Source: Erigeron canadensis
Taxonomy: Eukaryota > Streptophyta > Magnoliopsida > Asterales > Asteraceae
Assembly: GCF_010389155.1 (NCBI RefSeq)
Contig: NC_057764.1
Span: forward strand, 9,114,001-9,178,000
Direction of reading: 5' to 3'
DNA: 64,000 bases
Of this stretch, positions 1 through 12,200 are shown one piece after another. A program made the translations under genes and the position numbers. The notes beneath the pieces were generated by a model. It was given only the letters and a program-made list of their open reading frames with translations, was not told the origin of the DNA and ran no database searches. Each line of letters opens with the position of its first letter. The first letter of the stretch is position 1.

Positions 1-377
1 AAAATAATCGATAAAAGGACTTCCTTCTTGACTAGACTTTTTGACAAAAACCTACGAACTCACCAACCTTTGTGTTGACACGTTTTAGTATACTTTTCAG
101 GTACTCAGGCTAATCAGGGATAAAGACTTTTATGCTAGGATTGGACTTCGGAGATTTAGGTTTCATTGCTTATTGTCAGACTTTAAGGCTACATGCCTTG
201 GACTCACCCGTTTATGGACTTATTGTATTAAGCTGTTCTAGCATCATTATGACTTTGAACTCATGTTTTGGGAATATATTCATTATATTCTATTTCATTT
301 AGCAGTACCTATGTAATTCCATGTCATGCTGTACTTTTCATGACACCTCATGTTTCCGCCAACGGTGGGGTGTTACA
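1..377 (+). repeat. 3' end of 5' gypsy LTR
   Basis: This sequence matches the last ~370 bp of the LTRs ending at 22810 and 37931, including the CCTACGAACTCACCAACC block and the terminal GGTGGGGTGTTACA. It is followed four bases later by a primer binding site, so it is the 5' LTR. Its beginning lies left of the window. Confidence 0.9.
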
Positions 378-380
378 GAA

Positions 381-393
381 TGGTATCAGAGCC
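381..393 (+). other. Primer binding site (tRNA-iMet type)
   Basis: TGGTATCAGAGCC lies just after the LTR terminus. It is the usual complement of the 3' end of plant initiator methionine tRNA, used to prime minus-strand synthesis. Confidence 0.92.
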
Positions 394-800
394 GTGGTTG
401 TAGAGAATTAGGTGGAAAAGCCTAGACTATAACCTAAGAACCCCGTATAGCATTTACGATAGGAATCATAGATGCATTCTAGACGTGCTAACGTCACTTA
501 TATTCGAGTTCAAGTTCTATTGAGACTTATTATCCCTGAGCTTATTTTGTCTATTGCTGTCATTTGGTAACTGTGTACTTGTGGTGACTGTGTGCTTTCA
601 GTGTTATTGTGATTATTTATGTGTATTAGAGCAAGATGAAGTGATGGCGCTAACTAGTATCGCATAACGATAATCATAGAAAAGCCTGATCAACTGTTCT
701 ATGATTACCGCCATGCCTTGCGATAGTTATTGACATCAGTGATTGCACTTGTAGTGAGAGTGTGGTAGCTACCCTGTTCTACTTAATAGGTGTTGGTTAG

Positions 801-938
801 GTGGAGGGTTAGCCGCTGGTACACCCTGTATACATACCCGACTAATACCTAGAGAGCATACCAGTACCGTGATCCAGCCTTGCATTAGATGTACTAGGGG
901 TGTGGAGGGTTAGCTGCTGGTACACCCTGTATACATAC
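801..938 (+). repeat. Duplicated 37-bp block in gypsy A leader
   Basis: A 37-bp block beginning GTGGAGGGTTAGC and containing GGTACACCCTGTATACATAC occurs at 801-837 and again at 902-938, 101 bp apart. It lies in the untranslated leader between the primer site and gag. Role unknown. Confidence 0.75.
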
Positions 939-1195
939 ACCACTAGTGCAACGAATGTAGGTGTTAGATTCGGACCACATTTTAACTGCGATTTAGGGTT
1001 ATATATTATTAGTATATATATGTATTGCATTGACGTGAACTGCATGATTAGTTTAAGTTCTAGATAGCATCCCTTGGACCATAAGACGAGAGAGCTTGCT
1101 GAGTGTAACATGTGACATAGACATTGACATTTTCGAGCGTTTCTTCGCGTCTAACGTTTTAGAGATATATTAACGTGTGTAGAATAACGTTGAGA

Positions 1196-2060
1196 TGAGA
1201 GCTACTGCGAACGGAGACGATTACCGTGATTATTCAAGTCATCAATGTCGTCCTGACACGGAACGCGACGAATGAAGGGACAACTTATAATGAAGCTGAG
1301 GATACACAGTGTGAGGAAGTAGTGAATGAAGAGACTAGTGAATATTATGAAGATGCTGATGATAGAATTCGTATATGAAATGTACTAAGAGAGACTAAAA
1401 GTGGTGTCAGATGTTTTACTTACAAAATCGTCAAGGAATGTGGCATGCAAGATTATGTGACAGAGGTGGAGCAGGCATGTTTATTCAATGATTAGATAGA
1501 CAGAAGTTGTGATTGGCATTAGTGAGTGTACTCTTGTTCAAAGGGTCAGTTTGTGACAAATTTCTTTACCTTGGATGCGCTATCTTGGAAGAATGGCCAT
1601 TGTCGAGCCAGAGGAAGAGTAGTGGCCGAAGCGATACCATGTTAAAATTTAAAGGACTTGTTGACGAGAAAATTCTGTATGGCAACTGAACTATTAAGAA
1701 TATATCGAGAACTTTTGGAGCATCAGATGATTGGTGCTGATCATGTTGGTTACGCTACACATTTCAATGAGTTGTTAAGGCTTGTTTCATATTTGGTTAA
1801 TCCCGAGAACAAAGGAATCGAGAAAGTATCTTCGTAGGTTGATCCCACAGGTTAGGTCGACTATGGCTGTTGTTCGTCCGCTTACCTTAGAAGAAGCTGT
1901 GTTGAGATCTGAGGCTGTGACTGATGAGTTGGTTTAGTGTGTTGGGCGACAGGTTCAAGTGGAAGTTCATCCTAATCAATTACAGATTGTTGGACCCGTC
2001 AAAATAGAGGCGATCAAGTTCAAGCTGCTAGAGGTCATACTTACGTACTAAATGCAACAG
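1196..2060 (+). pseudogene. gag: Gypsy gag remnant (A)
   Basis: The recognisable part is around 1741-1960, where two overlapping frames read HFNELLRLVSYLVNPE and then RKYLRRLIPQVRSTM, the typical plant gypsy gag block before the zinc knuckle. A frameshift near 1818 separates the halves, and a TAG follows near 1936. I did not find an intact CCHC knuckle. Upstream boundaries are approximate because the reading frame is broken throughout. No function is expected. Confidence 0.6.
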
Positions 2061-2109
2061 AGACTCGTAATGATTCGATGGTGCTACTGAGACTTTCTTC
2101 TGAATGATC

Positions 2110-2365
2110 TTTAATTATGCTACTGTTCTTTTGACTCGAGGGCTGATTATAGTTTTGTCACGACTAGTTTTGTTTCCTTATTGAATATTAGACCGAGTCT
2201 TACATATATATATTTTGACGCGCAAATGATTAACTGAGAGCTAGTTAGACTAGACCGGGTCATTCATTTTGCACATTAGTTTTTAATGACTATGGTTTCT
2301 TTATTGACTTAGTACCTTTTAAAAAGGGGAGTTTTGACGTTATTGTCGGTATGGACTGGATGTCT
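2110..2365 (+). pseudogene. pol: Gypsy aspartic protease remnant (A)
   Basis: The active-site segment is visible at about 2133, followed by ADYSFVTTSF, and the C-terminal segment VIVGMDWMS lies at about 2340-2363. Both are standard landmarks of plant gypsy protease. The catalytic DSG reads DSR because the glycine codon is AGG at 2139-2141, so the key glycine is lost. Frames change between the two landmarks. Confidence 0.65.
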
Positions 2366-2629
2366 TTGGCCAATGCGACGATACTATATGTAGTACAAAA
2401 ATTATTAGAATTCTCTTATAACTTTTGATTCATAAAATCAAGTTCCAAAAGGGTTGTAACTTTCACCATTTCCTTATCTTTTTCATGGTCTTTGAGAAAT
2501 CGACGCTAACGTTTTCCTACATAACCCATTTTCTTATCCTTACCTAATGGCGAGATACTGGAAGTTAAGAACGAGCGATCTGAGTCTTTTGAGGGTTGTG
2601 TCATGAGTGCGTCTGTAAATGAGGTTAGC

Positions 2630-3975
2630 TTGACCAATGTCCAGGTCGCTCGTGACTATCAGGATGTTTTCCCTGATGATTTACCCGACTTATCTCTGTC
2701 TCGACAACTTGATTGTCGTATTTGTCTTGTTCCTAACGTAGCTCCTGTAGCAAAATTTCCTTAAATACTAGCGACGACTAAATTACAAGAATTGGCCGTA
2801 CAACTAGAAGAACTTCAAGACAAGGGATTTATTAGACCTAGTCAGTCACCATGGAGAGTGTGTTTTATTCATCAGAGAGAAGGATGATTCATTTCGCACG
2901 TGTATTGACTATCGTGAGCTGAAAAAGCTAACACTGAAGAATCTTTATCCTCTTTCTAGGATTGATGATTTATCCGACCAGCTTCAAGGTGAAAAGTGTT
3001 TGTCAAGATTGATTTATGTTTAGGGTATAATCATAAAGTGGACATGAAGACGACATACCAATAACCGCTTTTAGGACAAGATACAGACGATTCGAATTTA
3101 CAGTAATGCCCTTTGGAGTAACCAACGCTCTAGCAATGTTCATGGACTTGATGAATAGAGTGTGTTGATCGTATTTGGACAAGTTTTGTTATTGTGTTTA
3201 TCGACGACAATCGAGTTACTCAAAGACAAAAGAGGAACATACTGAACACTTGAGAAAGGTACTAGAATTATTGAGGAAAGAAAAATTGTATGGAAAGTCC
3301 TCTAAATGTGAATTCTGGCTGAATGAGGCACACTTTTTGAGACATGATGTGAGCAAGGATGGAATACATGTAGATCCTAGCAAGGTTAATTCAGTTAAGA
3401 ATTAGAGAACGCCAAAGACGTCGACTGAGGTTAGACGGTTCCTTGGTTTGGCAGGTTATTATAAAAGATTCATTGCAAAATTTTCTAAGATTACGCTGCC
3501 GCTAACGCAATTGACGTAGAAAGATAGGTCGTATGTTTAAGACGAGAATCAAGAAAAAGCGTTTCAGATTTTGAAGGATAGGTTGTGTAATGCACCGATT
3601 TTGAGTCTGCTATAAGGATAAGATGATTTTGTAGTGATTGCGATGCATCGTGTTAAGGATTAGATTGTGTACTCATGCAAAATGGCAAAGTGATCGCGTA
3701 TACCTCGTGACAATTAAAGGTTTATGGGAAGATCTACACAACTCATGATTTGGAGTTAGGAGAGTGATTTTTTCATTAAAGTGCTGGAGGCACTAGTTGT
3801 ATAGAACCAAGTGTGTAATCTACACGAATTACAAAAGTCTGTTGCATATAGCAGCAAGATCTGAATATGATGTAAAGGAGATGGCTTGAATTACTCAGTG
3901 ATTATGACTGTGACATTCATTATCACCCGCGGAAAGCCAATGTAGTGACCGATGCCCTAAGCCGTAAAGAAAGGG
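2630..3975 (+). pseudogene. pol: Gypsy reverse transcriptase and RNase H remnant (A)
   Basis: Landmarks in order are DYQDVFPDDLPDL (about 2657), the [10 protein letters not shown] block (about 2824-2853), CIDYRELKK (about 2900), [10 protein letters not shown] (about 2960), the FIDD catalytic block (about 3198), the RRFLGLAGYYKRFI connection (about 3430-3472) and the RNase H tail ending near DALSRKE (about 3950-3970). Lesions include TAG at 3020-3022, one extra T just before FIDD (run of T near 3185), TAG after VNSVKN (3403-3405), and further stops across 3510-3660. Many of these are shared exactly with the copy at 18408-19545. Confidence 0.85.
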
Positions 3976-3989
3976 TTAACCATAGACGA

Positions 3990-5450
3990 GTATGTGTGAT
4001 GGGAGTGCAAGAAGTGTTAGAGATCATATCACAGAAGCATGGACAGTGGTTGTTGGCAATGAAGAACTTCTCAAGAGGGAATTGCGAGGTATGGAACAAC
4101 ATTTAGATATAAGAGACGATGGTGGATTTTATTTTGTGGACAGCCTATGGGTTCCTTTCACTGGTGATTTAAGGACATTGATTACTAACGGAGCTCATAA
4201 TTAAGGTATAAGGTACCTCCGTGCACTGACAAGATGAACTTTGAAATACGTGAGCGTATTGGTGCCTGGAATGAGAAAGGGTGTTGCTGAGTTTGTAAGT
4301 CAATACTTAATGTGTTTACGTGTGAAAGCGGAACATCAAAAGCCTGTTGGACTACTCAACAACCATAAATCCTTGAATGGAAGTTGGAGTGTATGACCAT
4401 GCATTTTATTACAAAGTTTCCCAGGACGAAGGAAGGTCAGGATATGATTTGGGTGATTGTCGATAGACTGACAAAGTCTGCTTATTTCTTGGTCATTCGT
4501 GAAAAAGTCTCCACAGAGGAATTGGTGAAGAAGTATGCAAAGGAAGTCGTATCGAAACATGGTGTACCAGTTTCGATTATTTCAGACAGAGATACTCGCT
4601 TTAATTTTCAGTTTTGGCGAGGGTTTCAGAAGACCTTTGGGAGTAGAATAAATATGAGTACGGTGTACATACTCAATCCGATGATCAGAGTGAATGTACA
4701 ATTCAGACTTTAGAAGACATGTTGAGAGCCTGTGTCCTGGACTTTGGAGGTAACTAAGATAACCATCTATATTTGATAGAATCCTCTTACAACAATAGCT
4801 ATCACGCGAGTATTAATATGACACCTTTCAAGGCATTGTATAGATGGGAGTGTAGATTACATGTCGCGTGGGCTGACTTTGGTGATAGACGTTTGGTTGT
4901 ATCTGAACTTATTGAAGAGACCGTTGAGAAAAAAATTCAGATTAAAGAGTGACTTAGACTAGCACGTGAACGTCAAAAGTAGTGTGCTGACGTCAGACGT
5001 AGACCTTTGGAATTCAATGTAGGGGACGTGTACTTCTTAAGGTTTTCTCTTTGATAAGACTGGTTAGATTTGTCAAGAGTGGAAAACTCGGACGACGATA
5101 TATCGGGTCTTTTAAAATACTTCAAAAAGTTAGTAAAGTAGCTTATCGATTGAACTCTCTTAGGAGCTTAAGGGAGTTCACAGCGTGTTTCATGTGTCGC
5201 ATCTTCGAAAGTGTCTAGCCGAAGAAGATCGTCATTTGCCTGTAGACGAAATCCGGATCGACGATAAGCTGATTTTGTTGAAGAGCGTAGGGAGACTGTG
5301 GATCGCAAGGTATGGAAATTAAAGAAAATCAAGTATACACTTGTCAAGGTTCGTTGGAATTCAAAGCGAGGGTCTGAATATACTTGGGAACAGAAAGATC
5401 AATTCAAGACACAATACCCCCAATTGTTTAATGGGACTAGTGCGAGTTAA
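3990..5450 (+). pseudogene. pol: Gypsy integrase and chromodomain-like tail remnant (A)
   Basis: The integrase core reads [16 protein letters not shown] (from about 4441) and then HGVPVSIISDRDTRF (about 4558-4602), which gives the first and second catalytic aspartates. The stretch with the catalytic glutamate is garbled around 4690. The C-terminal extension ends with VRWNSKRGSEYTWEQ at about 5350-5392 and stops at TAA 5448-5450. This tail is the chromodomain-like end of Tekay-type integrases. Several frameshifts break the chain, so it is inactive. Confidence 0.82.
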
Positions 5451-5484
5451 ATTTCGGGACGAAATTCTTTTAACGGGGTAATGC
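5451..5484 (+). other. Gypsy polypurine-tract region (A)
   Basis: ATTTCGGGACGAAATTC followed by AACGGGGTAATGC immediately precedes the LTR start at 5485. The same arrangement precedes the LTR at 34784. It is the expected site of plus-strand priming. Confidence 0.75.
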
Positions 5485-6524
5485 TGTGACAACCGTCATC
5501 TGAGTGTATTTTTCCGATGTATTTTCCGGTCATTTGTAGTTCATTACGTTCACGTACGCGACCTTATAACAAGAATATGTCTTTTTAGGGCGTACCAGTC
5601 ATTAGTTTGTAAGGCATTATTAACGGAATGAGTGGACTGGTCTTTTATTCGGGCCTTATGAGTCTTTAGACTTTAGGAAATTGTGCGTGGACTCGAGAAC
5701 AGGAGGAATACTAGTTGTCTTGTGAAAATGCCAAATTAACTGAAATACTTAAAATTAAATCAATTAAAGATTTAATAAATAAATATGAACATGTTTATAT
5801 CCGTTAGAAAGCTATTGAAAAGTTACAATCAAATATGTGGACAAAATGAATTAACGGGTCTCGGGTTTTCTGGAATTGTCGGGTCAAACTCTTTTTAATG
5901 GAAGTCAAAGGAAGAGAGCTAAGGATTTAGATAAATAAATTAAAAAAAAAAATGAAGACAAAACCCTAAAAACTCCTAACCCTAATCTCCCATTCCATAC
6001 ACTCCTCCCTCTCTTTCTCTCCTCTCTCAACCATCCCCCCTTTCTCCCTCTCTCCCTATTTTCGGTAGCCACCCACAACCACCACTGAACCGTCACTCAG
6101 CCACCACAAACCACCACGACCTTCTTCTTCTATTCTTATCTTCTTTGAGTTTTGGCAAGATTTACATAGATTTTTATGTCAATCGGCCTTGTATCATCAA
6201 AATCACGAATCTTCTCTCATATTTTCTTATAAATCTCGACTATGTATTTATAAGTATATTGATCTGATTTTCTCATGTATTTCGGCTATATATATATATA
6301 TGCACATTTTTAATCCGGAAATTATTTATTCATATGTATATATATAAATCGGTTTTTATTATGTTTATATATTCAAATCTGAACATTTGCACATAAATAT
6401 ATATATATATATTTTCGGTTATTATGATTATATGTTAGGCGAAATCATTCAAATCCGATTTATCTTGACAAAAATATATGTTTTTCGGTTATATATAAGT
6501 ATATATATGTATAAATCCGAAATC
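5485..6524 (+). repeat. Middle gypsy LTR, first segment
   Basis: It starts TGTGACAACCGTCATCTGAG and aligns with the LTR at 34784 (TGTAACAACCCTCATC). It runs to the insertion point of element B. The last five bases, AAATC (6520-6524), are the target-site duplication of B. The segment includes a CT-rich stretch at about 5995-6060 and several (TA)n tracts. No gene is supported in it. Confidence 0.85.
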
Positions 6525-7164
6525 TGTTGATGCACGTTGATGTGACAACAGCAACTTAGATTTGATATGTCGTTTAGATTGAGACATTATGTTAATTTAT
6601 GTCGTATCTATATATGTAATTGATAGATTATGGACTTTATGTTTTGGTAATGATCGATTACATGTTTTGGTGTTATATATATGTGTTATATATGATGTTT
6701 GTTGTGTGATATACAAGTACAAACATAATATGTGTTAGGATTCCTTAATATGAAACACTTAGGAATATAACTAAGTCTTATATCTAACGAAGATAAGGTA
6801 TATCTTCGTTAGAGGCAAACGAAGATAAATTTCGTTTGGTACAAACGAAGATTAACTTCGTTATATGGGCTGGCTAGCTAAGTTCGTAAGAACAAAGCCC
6901 AGCAAGCCCAGTTCGACCTGAAACATATATATACGAATGAATACCCTAAAATAAGGTATCACATTCGACAGACACGTACTCCAGATACCTAAGTTCGTTC
7001 TATAGCTTATAGAAACGAATATAGCATCATACGGCTGATTATTTACTTGATAATTAGCGATATACCCGTTTACTAATCAAACTAGTTATCTCGTGAGGAT
7101 TCCGCACTCACGACATAATCATAGACGATCTCGAGAGCGATCTGTAGCTATCGAGGGACTCACA
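6525..7164 (+). repeat. Element B 5' LTR
   Basis: It begins TGTTGATGCACG and ends GGGACTCACA, the same length as the 3' copy. It contains palindromic AACGAAGATAA/TTCGTT motifs at about 6785-6860 and a TATATATA stretch near 6926-6933 that could be the promoter TATA box, followed by pyrimidine-poor leader sequence. Confidence 0.95.
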
Positions 7165-7166
7165 AG

Positions 7167-7179
7167 TGGTATCAGAGCC
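7167..7179 (+). other. Element B primer binding site
   Basis: TGGTATCAGAGCC starts two bases after the LTR terminus, matching the usual tRNA-iMet complement. Confidence 0.93.
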
Positions 7180-7264
7180 AATCGATATCTTATCGAAGGT
7201 TCGAGATCGTTTTGTTTGATTCTTTTCTTTGAAAAACAACCTCCCGATACCCTTACTGTCGCTA

Positions 7265-7550
7265 ATTTCGTTTTCTCAAATGAATTTAGCAAACGAATTT
7301 AACCTCATCTTCGTTTCGAGTTCTTCCAACGTATTTAGCCTTATTTTCGTTAAGTTCTTCCAAACGAATTTCAAGTTATCTTCGTTTACTCTCACCTTAC
7401 GACTTTAGCTTTATCTTCGTTTCTTTCTTTCAAACGAAGATAATCCTATCTTCGTTTCTCTTCTGCAAACGAAGTTAATTCCATTTTCGTTTCTCTCCTT
7501 CAAATGAACTTAAATCTATCTTCGTTCAGTGCAGCAAACGAATTTACACA
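7265..7550 (+). repeat. Leader array of AACGAA/TTCGTT motifs
   Basis: Between the primer site and the gag ATG there are about six loose repeats of roughly 45-50 bp. Each pairs a CAAACGAA.TTAA motif with a downstream ATCTTCGTTT motif, so each repeat could fold into a small stem. The same inverted motif recurs in the LTR (6785-6860) and before the accessory ORF (11515-12305). Confidence 0.7.
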
Positions 7551-8009
7551 ATGGCTTCCTCGTCGACAAACACTGCTGTTGCTCAATATCTAAATTCTCT
7601 TGTCTATCATGATCATCTCGTTGGACGTACTAATTCTCCACCGAAGTTAGTTTCATTGGCTGACTTCTGGGCGTGGAGGGGTCGATTTGAAGATTATATT
7701 CAACGAGAAGATTTGAACATGTGGATTATGATCACTGAAGGATATGAATGGCCAACTCTTACTGTAAACGGTGTTACAACTAATTACAAGGTAGGAGAGT
7801 TAAAAGGCGAAGAAAAATCCTTGTATGTTGTTGAAGTTAAGGCTCTTTCTACTCTTAGGATGTGCATCCCTCAAGAATTAGTGCACCTGTTTCCTAAGCA
7901 GGAGTACAAGACTTCAAAGCAATTGTTCGATGCTATTGAAGCTCACTGTGAAGGTGATCCATTATTGAATCAAAATAGAATTAAGATGCTTAAGAAACAA
8001 TTTAATTGA
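7551..8009 (+). pseudogene. gag: Element B gag, N-terminal fragment
   Basis: The ATG at 7551 opens a 152-residue fragment of copia gag: a serine-rich start, then the FWAWRGRFEDYI block and the gag core through KQLFDAIEAHCEGDP and RIKMLKKQF (about residues 40-151). A full gag of this type is about 350-500 residues with a CCHC knuckle; none remains here. Right after residue 152 the sequence jumps into reverse transcriptase in another frame, with TGA at 8007-8009 formed at the junction. The fragment could be translated from the LTR transcript but would be assembly-defective. Confidence 0.85.
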
Positions 8010-8016
8010 ATCTGGA

Positions 8017-9219
8017 GATGTAAAGAGTGCCTTCATGTATGGCGATATTAAAGAAGAAGTGTATGTAGAACAACCTGCCGGGTTTGAGGATCCAGAGTTT
8101 CCTAATAAAGTATATCGTCTCGATAAGGCTTTATATGGTTTACATCAGGCTCCTCGATCGTGGTATGAAAATTTGTCAACACATTTGAAGGAAAGTGGTT
8201 TTACCAAAGGTTCTATAGACAACACGTTGTTTATTAAATGGAAAGGGAAGGACTACTTGCTTGTACAGGTTTATGTCGATGACATCATTTTTGGTTCATC
8301 TGAAGACAAAATGTGCAAGGAATTTGAACAGAGCATGAAGGCTAAGTTTGAGATGAGTGCTATGGGGGAATTAACCTTCTTCCTTGGACTATAGGTGGAT
8401 CAACTGAAAGATGGCTTCTTTATACATCAGACCAAGTATGTCAAAGATTTGCTTACTCGGTTTCGCATGTCTGATGCTAAGGATGCTGTTACTCCCATTA
8501 AAACTAATCATGGGTTGTGTCCTAATAAGCCTAATGATCCATCCGTCGATGCCACTCAATATCGAGCTATCATTGGATCCTTGATGTATCTGACAGCCTC
8601 ACGTCCAGATATTACCTTTGCTGTTTCTATGTGTGCTAGATATCAGGCTAATCCGAAAGAGTCTCACTTGAAAGCTGCAAAAAGAATCCTTCGTTATGTG
8701 AAAGCCAAGCCTCGTTTAGGTCTTTGGTATCCCATGTATGGTTCTTTTGACTTCGTAGCTTATACTGATTCGGATTATGGTGGTGACAACTCAGATAGGA
8801 AATCAACGTCAGGTGGATGTCAGCTTTTAGGGGGGAGAATTGTATCGTGGCAGTGCAAAAAGCAGACATCTGTTGCACAGTCATCCTGTAAAGCAGAGTA
8901 CATTGCTGCTGGATATTGCTGTTCTCAGGTGCTTTGGATACAGCAACAGCTGCGCGATTATGGTATGAATATCTCCAATACTCCCATTTGTATTGATAAT
9001 AAATCTGCCATAGATATTACCAAGAATCCGAAAAACTTTAAAGTCACCAAGCACATAGATATAAAGTATCATTTCATACGTGACCGTTTTGAGAAAAAGC
9101 TTATTCATTTAGAAAAGGTTATTACTGATGATAATCTTGCTGATCTATACACTAAAGCTTTTGATGGACCTCGTCTTGAGTTGTTATTTCAACTCAATGG
9201 TATGAAGAATGCCGAGTAG
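8017..9219 (+). pseudogene. pol: Element B RT C-terminal half and RNase H
   Basis: It begins inside the RT motif DVKSAF at 8017, then has [21 protein letters not shown] and the catalytic YVDD at about 8274-8285. FFLGL is followed by TAG at 8392-8394 (a CAG to TAG change would explain it). The chain continues in frame through TASRPDITFAVSMCARYQ, then RNase H with AYTDSDYGG, DRKSTSGG, SSCKAEYIAAG and CIDNKSAI, and ends LADLYTKAF...AE at 9219. The pattern is SIRE-type. Everything upstream, including integrase and the first RT aspartate, is missing. Confidence 0.9.
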
Positions 9220-12200
9220 TTTCTCTCAAAGAACTTAAAGTTATTTTTTGTGTGTCTTTGTAATGTAAGTCGTACATAGATAAAGTCATAAAAAAATACA
9301 AAAAGAGTTGTCTTAGTATAAGTTTGTAAATATCTAGTGTCAGAAAAATACAAAAACATTGAAAAATAGAAAATCCAAAAATATGAATAAAGTAAGGTTA
9401 CTGCGCTAAATGATGAGAAATGACGATACTTTAGCTTTTAAGCCTGCTTAATCGTAATATAACTGATTAGTTCAGTGATTACCATTTGGGATATATCGGT
9501 AGACACAAAGTACCAAGGTTTCCTTCAATCTGAACTTAAATTATATAATGTTCTTGTGGGAAACATATTCGAATATATGGCTGAGATTGCTTGCTTTTTA
9601 GTAATGAATTGATCTAGTCCTTAAATTTTGTGAAAGATCTAGCATTACTAAAAGATTTGTTCAATGAATAGGCACGAACCTCTACCAATCATGAGCATAA
9701 AAGTAAATGTGATATTGTTATGCAAATCAATTATATGCAAATTAAGGGGCTAATGTGGTCTTTGAGATTCGGACAAGTATGTCCTCGGGGTATCTTTGTA
9801 TTCCTAGCCTACCTAAAGCTTCCAACTTGGGATAGGTTGTCGGAAAGTTCGCTACATGGATCTCATAGAAAATCACGGGTTCCTTATAAATCATGAAATG
9901 CAGAAGCAAATATGTGACATCACAAAGTAATTCAATACAGTAATCTACAAGTGTTTCATGATTGGTTAAGGATGTTCTTGAATATATTGAACACTTTTTA
10001 TTTTAGTTCTTGTATCGATTACGAAAGTATATCTGAATGTGGGTTACATAAGTTCGCAAACTATTCAAGTGACATATTAGGCTACTCGGGTTACATGGTG
10101 ACTGTCCTTGGCCAGGGTATGTCAAAAGTGTCATAATTCAAAGGAAACTGGACGTACCGAGTGTTTAAAAGGACAAACATACCGGTAATCGCTGTTGGGT
10201 CACGGTTCATAATGTATAATAAGAGAATTATTTCTCACCCGCAGGCTTATGTAACATGCTAACCTGATCTAATCAGCAGTAATCACGCTTAATGTGAATA
10301 ATGTATAAAGTCTGGTTAATTAGAACTTAGATTAGTTTATTATTCTGCAATTTTTATTCTGTGTTATTTTTCTTTTTAATTGAGTCAAAATAGTATTTTT
10401 ATAAGTTCTTATTGCACGAAAGATCCTATTCAAATTCTGAGTATATGTTTTGCTGAATTCCTTCATGTGAATTTTTAATGAGGTTGTGTAGACTGTTCAC
10501 AAAGAAGATTTTCTAATATGGACATTAATTTGTTTAAAGTTTAGAAAATGATCTTTTCAAGTGTAATGTGAACTGTCAAAATCATTTAAAATCTCATGAT
10601 TTTCACTTGTCACCAAATTATTAATCGAGTTTGTTTAAATTTGTGTGGTGACATTTTAGGGTTTGACAAGAAATGACCTACCTTGATCTTTTGTTAGATT
10701 TTTAGTTATTTCATATTTGTTAACCTTGATTGAGTGTGATTGTAACTTGAATTTTCTGCATTATACTGTTTGTTCTCAATGCGTTGATGAGTTCTGTGGT
10801 AAGTGTGCAGTGTTCAGGTTAAGAAGATAACGTTGGAATGTTGATTTCTGTTACTATATTGTTATTTACATGGATGATATCATTACGATAAGATCCTTGG
10901 TGTGTAGTGATAATATTTGTGATGCAGATTTGAGCATGTGAAGGATGAATACATGAACTGGTTTTTGTTTTTGGAATAGTTATTTATTTATGATTCATGT
11001 ATTTAATGAAAATAATCAACTTTGCAATTAGTTTCTTTTGAATTTCATGTTATGATTTATGACAACCTTTTGGATATTTTCCTAAGTTCTTCAGTGAATT
11101 TGTGTTGGATTGTTCATTGTTAGTTTTGTAGATGGCATCTAGTATGGGACTTAAGTGTTTCAAGATGGTTTGCTGTCATGCATATCTATGATCCAAGGAG
11201 GTTCTCGGTGTCATAATCAAATTGGTAATGAGGTTCATATTTAAATTGATTATTTTCAGGTTTGTTTCTGGATAGCGTTTAAACCATGGGTTTTCATTCA
11301 AGATTATAATGTTCGGTTATCTACTTACATTATGATTATGAATTGGGTGCTAAGCACGTTTTTAGTACAAGGCATGAACAGGTTGCTATCTAACGAGTTT
11401 TTGCTATGTACAGATTGTGATAAAGGGTTGTGTTTTGGAAGATTGCTTGGATGAAAATCTGAAAATTTTTCAGAAACTTGCTGAAATATGGAATATTTTC
11501 AGATTTGTTCTTACGAAGATAACTGCTATCTTCGTTCGAAACAATTTTGTTCAAACGAAGTTTATCTTCGTTTGGATAACTTCGTTTGTGAAGTTAAGCC
11601 CGACCCATAGTTGGCCCATTGTTATTTCCATATATAAAGGGGTTTTTCTTCGTTGTTACTTCATCAAACGAAAATTACTTTTATTTTCAAGCAAAACCCA
11701 AAGTTTTTTCTTTTCTCTCACTTTAATTAGTTTTCTTGATTCATTGTACAAACTGAGATCTAAGTAAGTGTTTAATGTTCTTTTTATTCACGAATACGAT
11801 TTTGGTTTCCATGTATCTTCGATTTGATTTGTGTTGATTATGTTCATAAAATTCTTGTAATCATTCACCTGGTTTACTCAAACGAATTTAGACTTGTGTG
11901 AACGAGTTTAGACTTTAGTTCAAAACGAATTTAAATGTGTGCACATGGACTTAGATTTTGAATTGAATGAATTTAACTTGGGTAGAAACGAAGTTACTTT
12001 TAGATGATGCCTTACGAACTTAGACCCAAGTTGATGAGGAACGAACTTAACTAAGTTTAACACCCTTAGGTTTATTCAAACGAACCTAGACTTCGTTTAT
12101 AAGTTACGAACTTAGAAGATAAGTTTGATAACTTACGAACTTGCATGTACAGTTTAGTCTTTACGAACTTAAACTTCGTTAGGTGTAAATTTAGATTTAA

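Noticed and set aside
381..393. tRNA gene fragment at the primer sites
   Set aside because: Only the short 3'-terminal complement is present; there is no cloverleaf or A/B box.
842..1111. Minus-strand ORF in the gypsy A leader, and similar antisense frames across gag and pol regions
   Set aside because: They are antisense to recognisable retrotransposon sequence, show no motifs and are not kept between A, A' and the third gypsy copy.
7093..7302. Small ORF across the B LTR end and primer site
   Set aside because: It spans the LTR terminus and the primer binding site, so it is a chance frame.
8648..9108. Minus-strand ORFs over the RNase H of B
   Set aside because: They are mirror frames of a clear RNase H domain on the plus strand.
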